A DNA stretch of 64,000 nt from Sphingosinicella xenopeptidilytica (GCF_042676985.1 NZ_JBHTIK010000010.1:11707-75706), one strand, 5' to 3'. Shown: positions 1-8,860, counted from the stretch's first letter. Numbers and translations are program-made. Notes: generated by a model from the letters alone, not told the origin.

Positions 1-387
1 TTCATCGGGAGCTGCACCAACAGTCGCATCGAAGACCTGCGCGCGGCCGCAGCCGTCGCGAAGGGGCGCCATGTCGCGGGCCACATCAAGCAGGCGCTCG
101 TCGTGCCGGGCTCCGGGCTGGTGAAGCGGCAGGCGGAGGCCGAGGGGCTTGACCGCATCTTCATCGAGGCGGGCTTTGACTGGCGCGAGCCGGGCTGCTC
201 CATGTGTCTCGGTATGAACCCGGACAAGGTGCCTGCGGGCGAGCGCTGCGCCTCCACCTCCAACCGCAACTTTGTCGGAAGGCAGGGGCCGGGCGCACGC
301 ACGCACCTGATGTCGCCTGCGATGGCCGCTGCCGCTGCTGTCACCGGTCGCCTCACCGACGTGCGCCAGCTGATGGGAGCCGCCTGA
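1..387 (+). CDS. leuC: 3-isopropylmalate dehydratase large subunit, 3' end only
   Basis: The last 128 codons of LeuC, which with LeuD isomerises 2-isopropylmalate to 3-isopropylmalate in leucine biosynthesis. The frame is open to the left edge, so the start and the first two thirds are missing. The fragment opens with FIGSCTNSRIEDLR and later has GCSMCLGMNPD; in this aconitase-like family the Cys of GSCTN and the two Cys of CSMC hold the [4Fe-4S] cluster, so all three ligands are visible. Its TGA shares one base with the ATG of leuD, which suggests translational coupling of the two subunits. Confidence 0.97.
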   Translation, partial: FIGSCTNSRIEDLRAAAAVAKGRHVAGHIKQALVVPGSGLVKRQAEAEGLDRIFIEAGFDWREPGCSMCLGMNPDKVPAGERCASTSNRNFVGRQGPGARTHLMSPAMAAAAAVTGRLTDVRQLMGAA

Positions 388-986
388 TGGATGCCTTCAA
401 GACCCTGACCGGCATCGCCGTGCCGTTTGGCGCGAAGAACGTTGACACCGACGTCATCATCCCGGCGCGCTTCCTGAAGACGATCCAGCGTGCAGGCCTC
501 GGCAAGGGCGCCTTCGCGGTGACCCGCGAGAACCCCGACAACATCTTCGATCAGCCGCGTCACAAGGGCGCGCCCGTGCTCATCGCGGGCGACAATTTCG
601 GTTGCGGTTCGAGCCGCGAGCACGCGCCCTGGGCGCTCACCGACATGGGGTTCCGCGTCGTGATCGCGCCGTCGTTCGCCGACATCTTCTCGGGCAACGC
701 CTTCAAGAACGGGATGCTGCTGGTGGCCCTGCCGCAGGAACAGATCGACCGCCTGATGGAGGTCGCCGAGACCGACGAGATCACGGTCGACCTCGAAAAC
801 CAGGTGGTGACGACGCCCTATCAGGACCGCTTCGCCTTCGAAATCGATCCTTTCCGCAAGCACTGCCTGCTGAACGGCCTCGACGAGATCGGCCTGACGC
901 AGGCGATGGACAAGGATATCGCCGCGTTCGAGGCGAAACTCGCCGCCGAGCAGCCGTGGATAGCAGGCGCCGCGCAGGCCGCCTGA
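387..986 (+). CDS. leuD: 3-isopropylmalate dehydratase small subunit
   Basis: Swivelling small subunit of isopropylmalate isomerase, 199 residues, the normal length for the family. It begins MDAFKTLTGIAVPFGAKNVD, and the conserved substrate-loop motif CGSSREHAPWAL is present. The same frame is open upstream to about 204, but that stretch is a shadow of leuC; the ATG at 387 overlaps the leuC stop and gives the family's usual N-terminus. It partners LeuC in the cytoplasm and is followed 33 bases later by leuB. Confidence 0.97.
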   Translation: MDAFKTLTGIAVPFGAKNVDTDVIIPARFLKTIQRAGLGKGAFAVTRENPDNIFDQPRHKGAPVLIAGDNFGCGSSREHAPWALTDMGFRVVIAPSFADIFSGNAFKNGMLLVALPQEQIDRLMEVAETDEITVDLENQVVTTPYQDRFAFEIDPFRKHCLLNGLDEIGLTQAMDKDIAAFEAKLAAEQPWIAGAAQAA

Positions 987-1019
987 AACCGCGTAACACC
1001 GAAAAAAGGATCAAGCCCG

Positions 1020-2075
1020 ATGACGAAATCCCTGCTCCTGCTTCCTGGCGACGGTATCGGCCCGGAGGTGATCGGGGAGGTGAAGCGGTTGCTTGCAGTG
1101 CTCGCGCTCGACATCGCGGTGGAAGAGGCGCTGTTCGGCGGCGCGGCCATCGATGCGACGGGGCTTCCGATCACGGACGAGACGGTCGCGCGCGCGCTTG
1201 CCTCGGACGCAGCGCTGATGGGCGCGGTCGGCGGGCCGAAGTGGGCTGGACAGGCCTATGACAAGCGGCCGGAGGCCGGGTTGCTGCGGCTGCGCTCCGA
1301 AATGGGCGTCTATGCGAACCTGCGCCCGGCGCGCTGCTTTGCGGCGCTTGCCGATGCCTCCAGCCTGAAGCGCGAGTTCGTCGAGGGGCTCGACATATTG
1401 TTCGTGCGCGAGCTTGTCGGGGGCGTCTATTTCGGCACGCCGCGGGGCATCGAAGACATTGGTGGCGGCGAGCGGCGCGGGGTCAACACGCAGGTCTATA
1501 CGTCGTCCGAGATTCGCCGTGTGGCGCGGACGGCTTTCGAGCTGGCGCGGGGGCGCTCGAATCGGGTCTGTTCGGCGGAGAAGTCGAACGTGATGGAAGC
1601 GGGTCTGCTCTGGAAGGAAGAGGTGACCGCGCTGCACAAGGCCGAATACGCCGACGTGGAGCTCAGCCACATGCTTGCCGACAACATGGCGATGCAACTC
1701 GTGAAGAACCCCAAGCAGTTCGACGTGATCGTCACCGACAATCTCTTCGGCGACATCCTTTCGGACGAAGCGGCGATGCTCACCGGCTCGCTCGGTATGC
1801 TCCCCTCCGCCGCGATCGGCGAGGCGGGGAAGCCGGGGCTCTACGAGCCGATCCACGGCTCGGCGCCGGACATCGCGGGGCAGGGCCTTGCCAACCCCTG
1901 CGCGGCGATCCTCAGCTTCGCGATGGCGCTGCGATTCAGCCTTGGCGATGCTGCTGCTGCGGACCGTGTGGAAGCGGCGGTGGACAAGGCGCTGACCGGC
2001 GGCGCGCGCACGCGCGACATCGGCGGCACGCTTTCGACGCAGGAGATGGGCGCGGCGATCATCGCGGCGCTATAA
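1020..2075 (+). CDS. leuB: 3-isopropylmalate dehydrogenase
   Basis: NAD-dependent oxidative decarboxylation of 3-isopropylmalate, the step after LeuCD in leucine synthesis. The protein has 351 residues, typical for LeuB. It starts MTKSLLLLPGDGIGPEV, and the family segments ELVGGVYFG and DNLFGDILSDEA (Asp residues that bind the divalent metal) are present. An AAAGGA Shine-Dalgarno sits about 8 bases before the ATG. It lies 33 bases after leuD and 7 bases before the next gene, so it is probably part of one leuCDB transcript. Confidence 0.97.
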   Translation: MTKSLLLLPGDGIGPEVIGEVKRLLAVLALDIAVEEALFGGAAIDATGLPITDETVARALASDAALMGAVGGPKWAGQAYDKRPEAGLLRLRSEMGVYANLRPARCFAALADASSLKREFVEGLDILFVRELVGGVYFGTPRGIEDIGGGERRGVNTQVYTSSEIRRVARTAFELARGRSNRVCSAEKSNVMEAGLLWKEEVTALHKAEYADVELSHMLADNMAMQLVKNPKQFDVIVTDNLFGDILSDEAAMLTGSLGMLPSAAIGEAGKPGLYEPIHGSAPDIAGQGLANPCAAILSFAMALRFSLGDAAAADRVEAAVDKALTGGARTRDIGGTLSTQEMGAAIIAAL

Positions 2076-2082
2076 GGGGCGC

Positions 2083-2790
2083 ATGACACCCGCTGACGAC
2101 CTCCCCGAACCGCCGCGTCCGGCGTGGCGCATTGTGTTCGACCGAATCGTCGCGCAGTTCCTCACGGGGCTCCTGTTCCTGCTGCCCTTCATTCTGACGC
2201 TGATGATCCTCGACTGGCTGGTACGGCAGGTCGCGGGGCTGTTCGGCGAGGAGACGCTGCTCGGCTCCGCGCTGACGAGCGGCGGCGCGTTCATCTTCGG
2301 CGACGGCACGGTCGGGTTCTGGCTGCTGCTGATCTTCGTCGTCGTCGGGATCTGGGCGATCGGCTTCGCCTTTCAGGAGCGCGCGCGGCGCAGTATCGAG
2401 CGGCGGCTTGATGCGATCATCGGGCGCATTCCCGTGCTGCGCGATGTCTACCGCCCGATCTCCAAGCTGATCCGCATGATCGGTACCAAGAGCGAGAGCG
2501 ATCTCGTCGCGATGCGCGTCGTCGCCTGTCGCTTCGGTGAAGGCGGAACGGATGTGCTGGCGCTGCTGGCCTCGCCCGAGCCGCTGATGGTGGGCGGCGA
2601 GCCGCGCATGATGATCTATATCCCCACCGCACCGCTGCCGATGACCGGGGGACTGATCCTCGTGCCGCCCGCGTCGGTGATCGAGGTGACGGGCGTCAGC
2701 GTCGATGAGCTGTTCAAATACTACATCTCGCTCGGCATGTTGCCGCCCGAAGGGCTGCGCGCCAAACCGCCGACCCTGCCCGCCGCCTGA
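2083..2790 (+). CDS. DUF502 family inner-membrane protein
   Basis: A 235-residue membrane protein of the DUF502 (COG2928) family, whose function is unknown. Two hydrophobic segments are visible, about residues 26-47 and 78-98, joined by a short loop. The soluble C-terminal half contains the family-typical run IPVLRDVYRPISK and then a beta-rich part with YIPTAPLPMTGG. The AAGGGG ribosome site lies in the 7-base gap after leuB, so it is probably translated from the leu transcript. Nothing in the context ties it to leucine synthesis. In many alphaproteobacteria this family sits beside DNA repair genes instead (general recollection). Confidence 0.85.
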   Translation: MTPADDLPEPPRPAWRIVFDRIVAQFLTGLLFLLPFILTLMILDWLVRQVAGLFGEETLLGSALTSGGAFIFGDGTVGFWLLLIFVVVGIWAIGFAFQERARRSIERRLDAIIGRIPVLRDVYRPISKLIRMIGTKSESDLVAMRVVACRFGEGGTDVLALLASPEPLMVGGEPRMMIYIPTAPLPMTGGLILVPPASVIEVTGVSVDELFKYYISLGMLPPEGLRAKPPTLPAA

Positions 2791-2861
2791 CAAATCGGCC
2801 TTGCCAGCGCGGACGCGGCGGCGCAGAACGCCGCGCGTCGGTTTCAGGCAGGATGTGCAAG

Positions 2862-3887
2862 ATGGGTTACAGGGTTGCCGTTGTGGGCGCGACCGGGAAT
2901 GTCGGCCGCGAAATGCTGAACATCCTCGCCGAGCGCGAATTTCCGATCGACGAGATCGCCGCGCTCGCGAGCGCGCGCTCCACGGGCGACATGATCCCCT
3001 TCGGCGAGACGGAGCGGGAGCTGAAGGTCCGCAACGTCGAGCATTTCGACTTCACGGGCTGGGACATCGCGCTGTTCGCGGCGGGTTCCGGGCCGACGAA
3101 AATCTACGCTCCGAAGGCGGCTGCGGCAGGCTGCATCGTCATCGACAATTCGTCGCTTTACCGCATGGAGCCGGACGTGCCGCTCATCGTGCCGGAGGTG
3201 AACCCGGACGCGATCGACGGTTATACGAAGCGCAATATCATCGCGAACCCGAACTGCTCGACCGCGCAGATGGTCGTCGCGCTGAAGCCGCTGCACGACC
3301 TTGCGACGATCAAGCGTGTCGTCGTTTCCACCTACCAGTCGGTATCGGGCGCGGGCAAGGAAGGCATGGACGAGCTTTTCGAGCAGACCCGCGCGATCTT
3401 CGTGGGCGACCCCAAGGAAACCCGCAAGTTCACCAAGCAGATCGCTTTCAACGTCATTCCGCACATCGACGTGTTCCTTGAGGACGGCTCCACCAAGGAA
3501 GAGTGGAAGATGGTCGCGGAGACGCACAAGATCCTCGATCCCGATATCGGCGTGACGGCGACCTGTGTGCGCGTGCCGGTGTTCGTCGGCCATTCGGAAG
3601 CGATCAACATCGAATTCGAGAACCCGATTTCGGTGGAAGCCGCGCAGGAAACGCTGCGTACGGCACCGGGTATCATGCTCATCGACAAGCGCGAGGACGG
3701 CGGCTACGTGACGCCGATCGAATGTGTCGGCGAATATGCGACCTACGTGAGCCGTGTCCGCAAGGATTCGACCGTCGCGAATGGCCTCAGCCTCTGGTGC
3801 GTGAGCGACAACCTCCGCAAGGGCGCGGCGCTGAATGCCGTGCAGATCGCCGAACTGCTCGGCCGGCGGCACCTCAAGAAGGCGTAA
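2862..3887 (+). CDS. asd: aspartate-semialdehyde dehydrogenase
   Basis: Reduces aspartyl phosphate to aspartate semialdehyde, the branch point to lysine/diaminopimelate, threonine and methionine. The N-terminus MGYRVAVVGATGNVGREML is the NADP-binding Rossmann start, and the catalytic Cys is in NPNCSTAQM at residue 132. The protein has 341 residues from this start. An ATG at 2853 in the same frame would add three residues, but its AGG would touch the codon; the AGG is 9 bases from the ATG at 2862, so I chose the latter. It converges on emrB with a 4-base gap. Confidence 0.96.
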   Translation: MGYRVAVVGATGNVGREMLNILAEREFPIDEIAALASARSTGDMIPFGETERELKVRNVEHFDFTGWDIALFAAGSGPTKIYAPKAAAAGCIVIDNSSLYRMEPDVPLIVPEVNPDAIDGYTKRNIIANPNCSTAQMVVALKPLHDLATIKRVVVSTYQSVSGAGKEGMDELFEQTRAIFVGDPKETRKFTKQIAFNVIPHIDVFLEDGSTKEEWKMVAETHKILDPDIGVTATCVRVPVFVGHSEAINIEFENPISVEAAQETLRTAPGIMLIDKREDGGYVTPIECVGEYATYVSRVRKDSTVANGLSLWCVSDNLRKGAALNAVQIAELLGRRHLKKA

Positions 3888-3891
3888 CGCT

Positions 3892-5430
3892 TCAGCGCCC
3901 CGTACCGGGCGTCGGTTGCGGCCGTTTCAAGAGCAGCACCAGCGGGATCGAGAGCAGCGTCACGATCATCAGCAGGTAGAAATCGTTGATGTAGCCGATC
4001 ATCGTCGCCTGCCGGGTGATCTCCGCGTCGATCATCGAATACAGGCCCGCGCCCGCGCCGCCCGCACCTTCGATCATGCGCAGGTCAAGCGGCGCAAGTG
4101 ATGTGTCGGTGATGTTGCCCACCATGAGTTCGTGGCTCGTCTGCACGGTGCGTGCGAGCTGCGCCGTGACGATCGAAATGCCGACGGAGGCGCCGAGGTT
4201 GCGCATCAGGTAAAGCAGGCTCGCCGCGTCCGTGCGGTAACGCGGCGGCAGCGTTGCGAACGCCGCGAGGTTGATCGACGAGAAGATGAAGCCGAGGCCG
4301 AGGCCCTGCAGCAGGCCGCTCCAGATCACGGGATGCCAGTCCATATCGAGCGACCAGTGCGTCATCCACCACAGCGAGGTTGCGGCAAGCGCCATGCCGC
4401 CTCCGATCATCACACGTGGATCGACGCGCCCCGCGAGCTGGCCGGCGATCGCCATGCTGATGAGGACGCCGATCCCGCGCGGGGCCAGCATGAGTCCCGT
4501 GTCGAGCACGGGATAACCATAGATCGCCTGCAGCATCGGCGGCAGCAGCGCCATCGTTGCCATCATGATCACGCCGATATTGATCATGAAGATGAGGCCG
4601 ATCAGGAGGTTGCGATTGGTCAGCATCTCGCGCTCGAACATCGGCCGTCGTCCCATTGCCATGTGGACGAGGAACAGCCAGATGCCGACGATCGCGACTC
4701 CAAGCTCGATGCGGATTTCCCAGGATTGCAGCCAGTCTTCCTGCTGGCCGCGGTCGAGCATCAGTTGCAGAGCGGCAAGGCCGATGGCGAGCATCGAGAA
4801 ACCGAACAGGTCGAAAGCGCGGCGACGCACCGGGCGCGAGGGAAGCAGCGCGATCAGGATCGCGAGCGTGGCGACGCCGATCGGTACATTGATGTAAAAA
4901 ATCCAGCGCCAGTTGTAGTTCTCGGTGAGCCAGCCGCCGAGGATGGGCCCCATGATCGGCCCCACCATGATGCCCATGCCCCACAGCGCCATGGCCTTCG
5001 CGTGTTGCTCGCGTGGCGTGATATCGAGCATCACGGTTTGCGACAGCGGCCCCACGAACGCCGCGGATGCGCCCTGGAGCACGCGAAACAGGACCATCTC
5101 GGGGAGGTTCACTGCGATGCCGCAGAGCATCGAGGTGATGATGAACCCTGCCACGGAGACGATGAACAGTTTGCGCGATCCGAACCGGTCGGAGAGCCAG
5201 CCGGTGAGCGGCATTGCGATGGCGGTAGCGAGGATGTAGCTCGTCAGCACCCACGACACGCTGTCGAAGGTTGCGCCGAGCGAGGCCTGCATGTGGGGGA
5301 GCGCGACGTTGGCGATCGTCGAATCGAGCACCTGCATGATCATCGCCATCATGATGCCGATGATGAGAAGCGGTCTGTTGTGAACCGCGACGACCGGCTG
5401 GCCGTGCGCGCCTGCGGCGCTGGCGGACAT
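3892..5430 (-). CDS. emrB: DHA2-family MFS multidrug efflux permease (EmrB type)
   Basis: Proton-driven drug exporter of the 14-helix DHA2 family, 512 residues. It begins MSASAAGAHGQPV, then enters helix 1 with the family signature MQVLDSTIANVALPHMQ. The motif-A-like loop GWLSDRFGSRKLF follows helix 2, and the motif-C region reads MGPILGGWLTENYNWRW. The frame stays open upstream into emrA, but the ATG at 5430 overlaps the emrA stop (TGATG) and fits the family's N-terminus. With EmrA and an outer-membrane channel (not in this window) it would form a tripartite pump. It is the last gene of marR-emrA-emrB. Confidence 0.93.
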   Translation of the reverse strand: MSASAAGAHGQPVVAVHNRPLLIIGIMMAMIMQVLDSTIANVALPHMQASLGATFDSVSWVLTSYILATAIAMPLTGWLSDRFGSRKLFIVSVAGFIITSMLCGIAVNLPEMVLFRVLQGASAAFVGPLSQTVMLDITPREQHAKAMALWGMGIMVGPIMGPILGGWLTENYNWRWIFYINVPIGVATLAILIALLPSRPVRRRAFDLFGFSMLAIGLAALQLMLDRGQQEDWLQSWEIRIELGVAIVGIWLFLVHMAMGRRPMFEREMLTNRNLLIGLIFMINIGVIMMATMALLPPMLQAIYGYPVLDTGLMLAPRGIGVLISMAIAGQLAGRVDPRVMIGGGMALAATSLWWMTHWSLDMDWHPVIWSGLLQGLGLGFIFSSINLAAFATLPPRYRTDAASLLYLMRNLGASVGISIVTAQLARTVQTSHELMVGNITDTSLAPLDLRMIEGAGGAGAGLYSMIDAEITRQATMIGYINDFYLLMIVTLLSIPLVLLLKRPQPTPGTGR

Positions 5431-6488
5431 CAGCGTGCGTCGGTGTCGCGCACGTCGACGCTCGCCTCGGCGCTGAGGCCGGCGATCAGCGGGCGGTCGC
5501 TTTTCGAATCGATCGCGATGCGCACGGGCACGCGCTGCGTCACCTTCACCCAGTTGCCGTTGGCGTTCTGCGCCGGGAGCAGCGCGAATTCGCTGCCCGT
5601 GCCCGCGCCGATGCTTTCGACATGGCCGCTGAGCGCCCTGCCGTAGGCATCGATCGTGACCGTCGCCTTCTGGCCGGGGTGCATCTTGCGAAGCTGCGTT
5701 TCCTTGAAGTTCGCCTCGACCCACGAATGGCCGTCGGCAACGAGACTCAGCGTGGGAAGCCCGGCCGGAAGCATCGCGCCGACCTGCAGCCGCTCGGTCT
5801 GGCTGATGATGCCGCTGGCGGGCGCGCGGATTTCCGTGCGCGAGAGGTTGAGCATTGCTTCCTCGCGCGCGGCGAGCGCGGCCTCGACCGCTGCGGGCCG
5901 GCTGGAGGCCGCGGCACCGCTGCCGAGCGCAACGCGCGCCTTGCGTGCCTCGGAGGTGGCGGTGTTCATCTGCTCGCGCGCCTTGGCGAGCGCGAGCTGC
6001 GCTGCCTGATAGCGGGCGCGGGTGGTGAAGCCGCGGTCGAGGAGCTCGGCCTGCCGATCGAACTCGGCCTTCGCGAAGGCGATCTCGTCGCGTGCGGCGG
6101 CGATGTCGACGTCGGCGACCGTCACTTCGGCGCCGAGTTCGTCGATCTCGACGTTCGCCTTGGCGAGTGCGGCTTCCGCCTGCCTGAGCGCGATGCGGAA
6201 GGGCTCGGGATCGATGCGGAACAGGAGCTGGCCTTCCTGCACGCGCATGTTTTCGCGCACCGTCACTTCGACGACGCGGCCGCTCACCTCGGGGGCGATC
6301 GAAACCTTGTCCTGCCGGACATAGGCGTTGTCCGTCGATTCATGCGCCTGCCCGGCGATGTAGAGCCACGTGCCGCCTACGATCAGCAGCAGCGGCACGG
6401 ACAGCATCAGCAGCGGGCGCAGCCACGCGGGGAAACGGCGGCGCGACAGTGCCGTGTCGTCGTTCACTTCGAAGCCGAGGTCAGCCAT
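5430..6488 (-). CDS. emrA: HlyD/EmrA-family periplasmic adaptor of the efflux pump
   Basis: Membrane-fusion protein of 352 residues linking EmrB to an outer-membrane channel. There is a cytoplasmic N-terminus and one membrane anchor at about residues 27-47. A biotinyl-lipoyl-like half follows with SIAPEVSGRVVEVTVRENM, then a long helical hairpin (about 100-210) rich in Ala, Glu and Arg, then the second lipoyl half with EIRAPASGIISQTERLQVG. The start overlaps the end of marR by 8 bases and the stop overlaps emrB by one, so the three genes are surely one transcript. Confidence 0.93.
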   Translation of the reverse strand: MADLGFEVNDDTALSRRRFPAWLRPLLMLSVPLLLIVGGTWLYIAGQAHESTDNAYVRQDKVSIAPEVSGRVVEVTVRENMRVQEGQLLFRIDPEPFRIALRQAEAALAKANVEIDELGAEVTVADVDIAAARDEIAFAKAEFDRQAELLDRGFTTRARYQAAQLALAKAREQMNTATSEARKARVALGSGAAASSRPAAVEAALAAREEAMLNLSRTEIRAPASGIISQTERLQVGAMLPAGLPTLSLVADGHSWVEANFKETQLRKMHPGQKATVTIDAYGRALSGHVESIGAGTGSEFALLPAQNANGNWVKVTQRVPVRIAIDSKSDRPLIAGLSAEASVDVRDTDAR

Positions 6489-6924
6489 TGACGGCCTCCT
6501 GTTCGACGCGCCGCGAGAGATTTGCGCACACGCGTTCCAGATAACCCACGAACGCTGCGCGTTCTTCTGCGGTGAAGCCTTCCAGCGTATCCTCGATCAT
6601 GCGGTCGGAAATCGGCAGCAGTTCCTTGATGATCGCGTGGGATCGGGGGGTGAGGAACAGTCGCCACGCGCGCCGGTCCTGCGGATCGGCGTGGCGTTCG
6701 ACGAAGCCGGCGTCCTGAAGCCGGTCGACCATGCGGCCGACGGTGATCGCCTCCACCTCAAGCCGTTCCGCAAGCTCTCCCTGGTTGATGCCTTCGCGGC
6801 GCTTCAGGATGGTGAGAACACGCCATTGCGGGCGGGTGATGCCCATCGGGCGCACGCGCGCGTCGAATTCGCGCCGCAGCAAACGGGCGCTGTCTGCAAG
6901 CAGAAAACCGAGTGATTCGCTCAT
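6481..6924 (-). CDS. MarR-family transcriptional repressor of the efflux operon
   Basis: Winged-helix MarR-type regulator of 147 residues beginning MSESLGFLLADSARLLRREF. The recognition region reads GINQGELAERLEVEAITVGRMVDRL and the wing region VERHADPQDRRAWRLFLT, both typical of the family. It is first in an operon with emrA and emrB, so the simplest reading is a drug- or phenolic-responsive repressor of its own operon. In-frame upstream ATGs at 6945 and 7005 exist, but they lie in or beyond the dyad operator, so I prefer 6924. No clear Shine-Dalgarno is visible at this start. Confidence 0.88.
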   Translation of the reverse strand: MSESLGFLLADSARLLRREFDARVRPMGITRPQWRVLTILKRREGINQGELAERLEVEAITVGRMVDRLQDAGFVERHADPQDRRAWRLFLTPRSHAIIKELLPISDRMIEDTLEGFTAEERAAFVGYLERVCANLSRRVEQEAVNG

Positions 6925-6930
6925 GAGCGT

Positions 6931-6956
6931 ACATATAGTAAGCATAGTTACTATGT
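6931..6956. promoter_or_regulatory. dyad operator between marR-emrAB and the divergent gene
   Basis: Inverted repeat ATAGTAA (6935-6941), 6-base spacer, TTACTAT (6948-6954); the outer ACAT at 6931-6934 partly matches TATGT on the right. It lies 7 bases upstream of the marR start in a short divergent gap and is the only AT-rich patch there. Size and symmetry fit MarR-family operators, so autoregulation is the likely role; this is inferred from position. Confidence 0.55.
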
Positions 6957-7003
6957 GCAATGGCAGGGTGGCGTGCGCGGGCAAGCGGTGTAATTTGTCG
7001 CCC

Positions 7004-7654
7004 ATGCCGACACTTTCCGCCGACGTCTTCTGGTCGTTCCGCTCGCCCTATTCGTATCTCGCGGCGCGGCGCTATCGCGCGCTGACGCAGGAATACGATC
7101 TTCGGATCAACCTCCGGCCCGTCTATCCGCTCGCGATCCGCCAGCCGGGCTTCTTCGAGACGAACCACCCGAACTGGCTTGGCTACACGATGCGCGATTT
7201 CGTGCGCGTGGCGCAGTATCTGGAGATACCTGTGGCGCCGCCGCGGCCCGATCCTATCGTGCAGAACATGTTCACGCGTGAGATTGCCGCCGAGCAGCCC
7301 TATATCTTTCGCCTGACGCGGCTCGGACAGGCCGCCGCACGGCGAGGCGCAAGCCTGGCGTTCGCGGATGAAGCTTCCCGGCTTATCTGGGGTGGCACGG
7401 AGAACTGGCACGAAGGCGATCATCTTGCCGGGGCGGCAGCGCGCGCCGGGCTCGATTTCGCGGAGATCGAGGCTGAAGCCGCAGCCGATGCGGAGGCGCT
7501 CGACGCTGAGATCGCCGCGAACCAGCAGGCGCTGGAAAAGGCCGGGCACTGGGGCGTGCCGACGCTGGTGTTCGACGGCGAGCCGTTTTTCGGGCAGGAT
7601 CGCATCGACATTGCCGTCTGGCGCATGAAGCAGGCGGGATTGGAGGCGCGATGA
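7004..7654 (+). CDS. 2-hydroxychromene-2-carboxylate isomerase / kappa-class GST-like protein
   Basis: A 216-residue DsbA-fold protein. The N-terminus VFWSFRSPYSYLAARRY matches the kappa-GST/HCCA-isomerase pattern, in which the Ser of FRSPYS activates glutathione; there is no CxxC, so it is not an oxidoreductase of the DsbA kind. The C-terminal GHWGVPTLVFDGEPFFGQDR is the conserved cis-Pro and end motif of the family. It is divergent from marR-emrAB and overlaps the next gene by 4 bases. The frame is open upstream, but the ATG at 7004 gives the family N-terminus. The substrate could be an aromatic-ring intermediate or another glutathione-linked compound. Confidence 0.85.
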   Translation: MPTLSADVFWSFRSPYSYLAARRYRALTQEYDLRINLRPVYPLAIRQPGFFETNHPNWLGYTMRDFVRVAQYLEIPVAPPRPDPIVQNMFTREIAAEQPYIFRLTRLGQAAARRGASLAFADEASRLIWGGTENWHEGDHLAGAAARAGLDFAEIEAEAAADAEALDAEIAANQQALEKAGHWGVPTLVFDGEPFFGQDRIDIAVWRMKQAGLEAR

Positions 7655-8094
7655 CAAAGGTGACTGGCGGCTGCCATTGCGGCCGCGTCCGCTACGAGGC
7701 GGAGATCGAGAACTACGAGGCCTATCTCTGCCATTGCCGCTACTGCCAGCGTGCGACGGGCGGCGTCTCGATCGCGTTCAAGAACCTGCCCAAGGCGGCG
7801 GTGCATTGGAATCGGGAGCCGGACTGGTACGCCTCCTCGCCGATCGCGAAGCGGCCGTTCTGCTCCGCCTGCGGCACCCCACTCGGCTTCGCGTTCCCGG
7901 ACAGCGACCACATGGACCTCACCGTCGGCACGTTCGACGACCCCGCGCCGTTTTTCCCGACCTCCAATTTCGGCATCGAGAGCCGCCATGACGCATGGAG
8001 CGACACGTCCGCTCTTCCCGGCCAGCGCTGTGATGAGTACGAGGCGCTGAACAAACGTTGGAAGGAAGCGGGTGTCTCTCCAGACGCGGGATAG
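7651..8094 (+). CDS. GFA-family zinc protein (glutathione-dependent formaldehyde-activating-like)
   Basis: A 147-residue CENP-V/GFA fold protein. The zinc ligands are plain: GGCHCG (Cys8, Cys10), CHCRYC (Cys27, Cys29, Cys32) and FCSACG (Cys71, Cys74). One founding member is described as speeding formation of S-hydroxymethylglutathione; most relatives are uncharacterised, so the enzyme role here is not certain. The ATG overlaps the previous stop (ATGA), so it is co-translated with the glutathione-type isomerase, which hints at a shared thiol chemistry. Confidence 0.88.
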   Translation: MTKVTGGCHCGRVRYEAEIENYEAYLCHCRYCQRATGGVSIAFKNLPKAAVHWNREPDWYASSPIAKRPFCSACGTPLGFAFPDSDHMDLTVGTFDDPAPFFPTSNFGIESRHDAWSDTSALPGQRCDEYEALNKRWKEAGVSPDAG

Positions 8095-8836
8095 GGATTT
8101 CGAATCGTTCGATGGCGTCCGCATCGCGTGGACGGAGGCAGGGCCGGAAGACGGGCGTCCGCTCGTGCTGCTCCACGGCCTGTTTTCGAACGCTCACGTT
8201 AATTGGCTGAAGTTCGGAACGGCGGCCCGCATCGCCGAAACCGGCCTGCGCCTGATCATGCCGGATTTCCGTGCACACGGGAAAAGTGCGGCGCCCACGG
8301 ACGCTGCCGCCTATCCGCCGGACGTGCTCGCAAGCGACGTGCTTGCGCTCATCGATCATCTCGGCCTCACCGACTATGATCTCGGTGGCTATTCGCTCGG
8401 CGGGCGGCAGACGCTGCGCGCAGTGGTCCGCGGGGCGACGCCGCGTCGTATCGCCGTTATCGGCATGGGGCTCGGCGCGGTCGTGAATGTTGCGCCCAGC
8501 ACGAACTGGTTCATCGATACGGTGCGCAATGCCGATACCCACGCCCGCGGCAGCGAGGCCTATTTCGCGATCCAGTTCATGCGCACCAACAAGGTCGATC
8601 CGGAAGCCGCGATCCACCTTCTGAACGCACAGGTCGACTCGGCGCTTGCCGATGTCGAGGCGATCACGCTGCCTGCGCTCGTCCTGTGCGGCGCGGAGGA
8701 TCACTACAATGCCGAGGCGCACGCGCTGTCTGAAGCGCTGCCGAACGCGACGTGGTGCGAAATTCCCGGCACGCACATGTCGAGCGTTACGCGCCCCGAA
8801 CTCGGCTCGTCGCTCGCGGACGTCTTCGCTGCTTGA
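8072..8836 (+). CDS. alpha/beta-hydrolase
   Basis: A 254-residue alpha/beta-fold hydrolase. The oxyanion region is VLLHGLFSN, the nucleophile elbow is GYSLGG with Ser108, the acid is probably the Asp of LCGAEDHY and the His is in PGTHMSS. The start is a GTG at 8072 inside the end of the GFA gene, with GGAAGGAAGCGG just before it. Substrate unknown; a formylglutathione hydrolase-like or ester-cleaving role beside the GFA protein is possible, but nothing in the sequence proves it. Confidence 0.87.
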   Translation: MSLQTRDRDFESFDGVRIAWTEAGPEDGRPLVLLHGLFSNAHVNWLKFGTAARIAETGLRLIMPDFRAHGKSAAPTDAAAYPPDVLASDVLALIDHLGLTDYDLGGYSLGGRQTLRAVVRGATPRRIAVIGMGLGAVVNVAPSTNWFIDTVRNADTHARGSEAYFAIQFMRTNKVDPEAAIHLLNAQVDSALADVEAITLPALVLCGAEDHYNAEAHALSEALPNATWCEIPGTHMSSVTRPELGSSLADVFAA

Positions 8837-8860
8837 CCCCCGGATGGGCTGTTCTACCCT
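8833..8860 (+). promoter_or_regulatory. candidate sigma-70 promoter of the M2 peptidase gene
   Basis: TTGACC (8833-8838), a 16-base spacer and TACCCT (8855-8860). This places the start near 8867, ahead of the AGGGGAG ribosome site and the ATG at 8893. The -10 is weak, so confidence is moderate. Confidence 0.4.

Noticed and set aside
1011..1856. A 281-codon frame opposite leuB
   Set aside because: Antisense shadow of leuB with no ribosome site and no recognisable domain.
7004..7654. A DsbA disulfide oxidoreductase
   Set aside because: No CxxC motif; the SFRSPYS start is that of the HCCA-isomerase/kappa-GST group.
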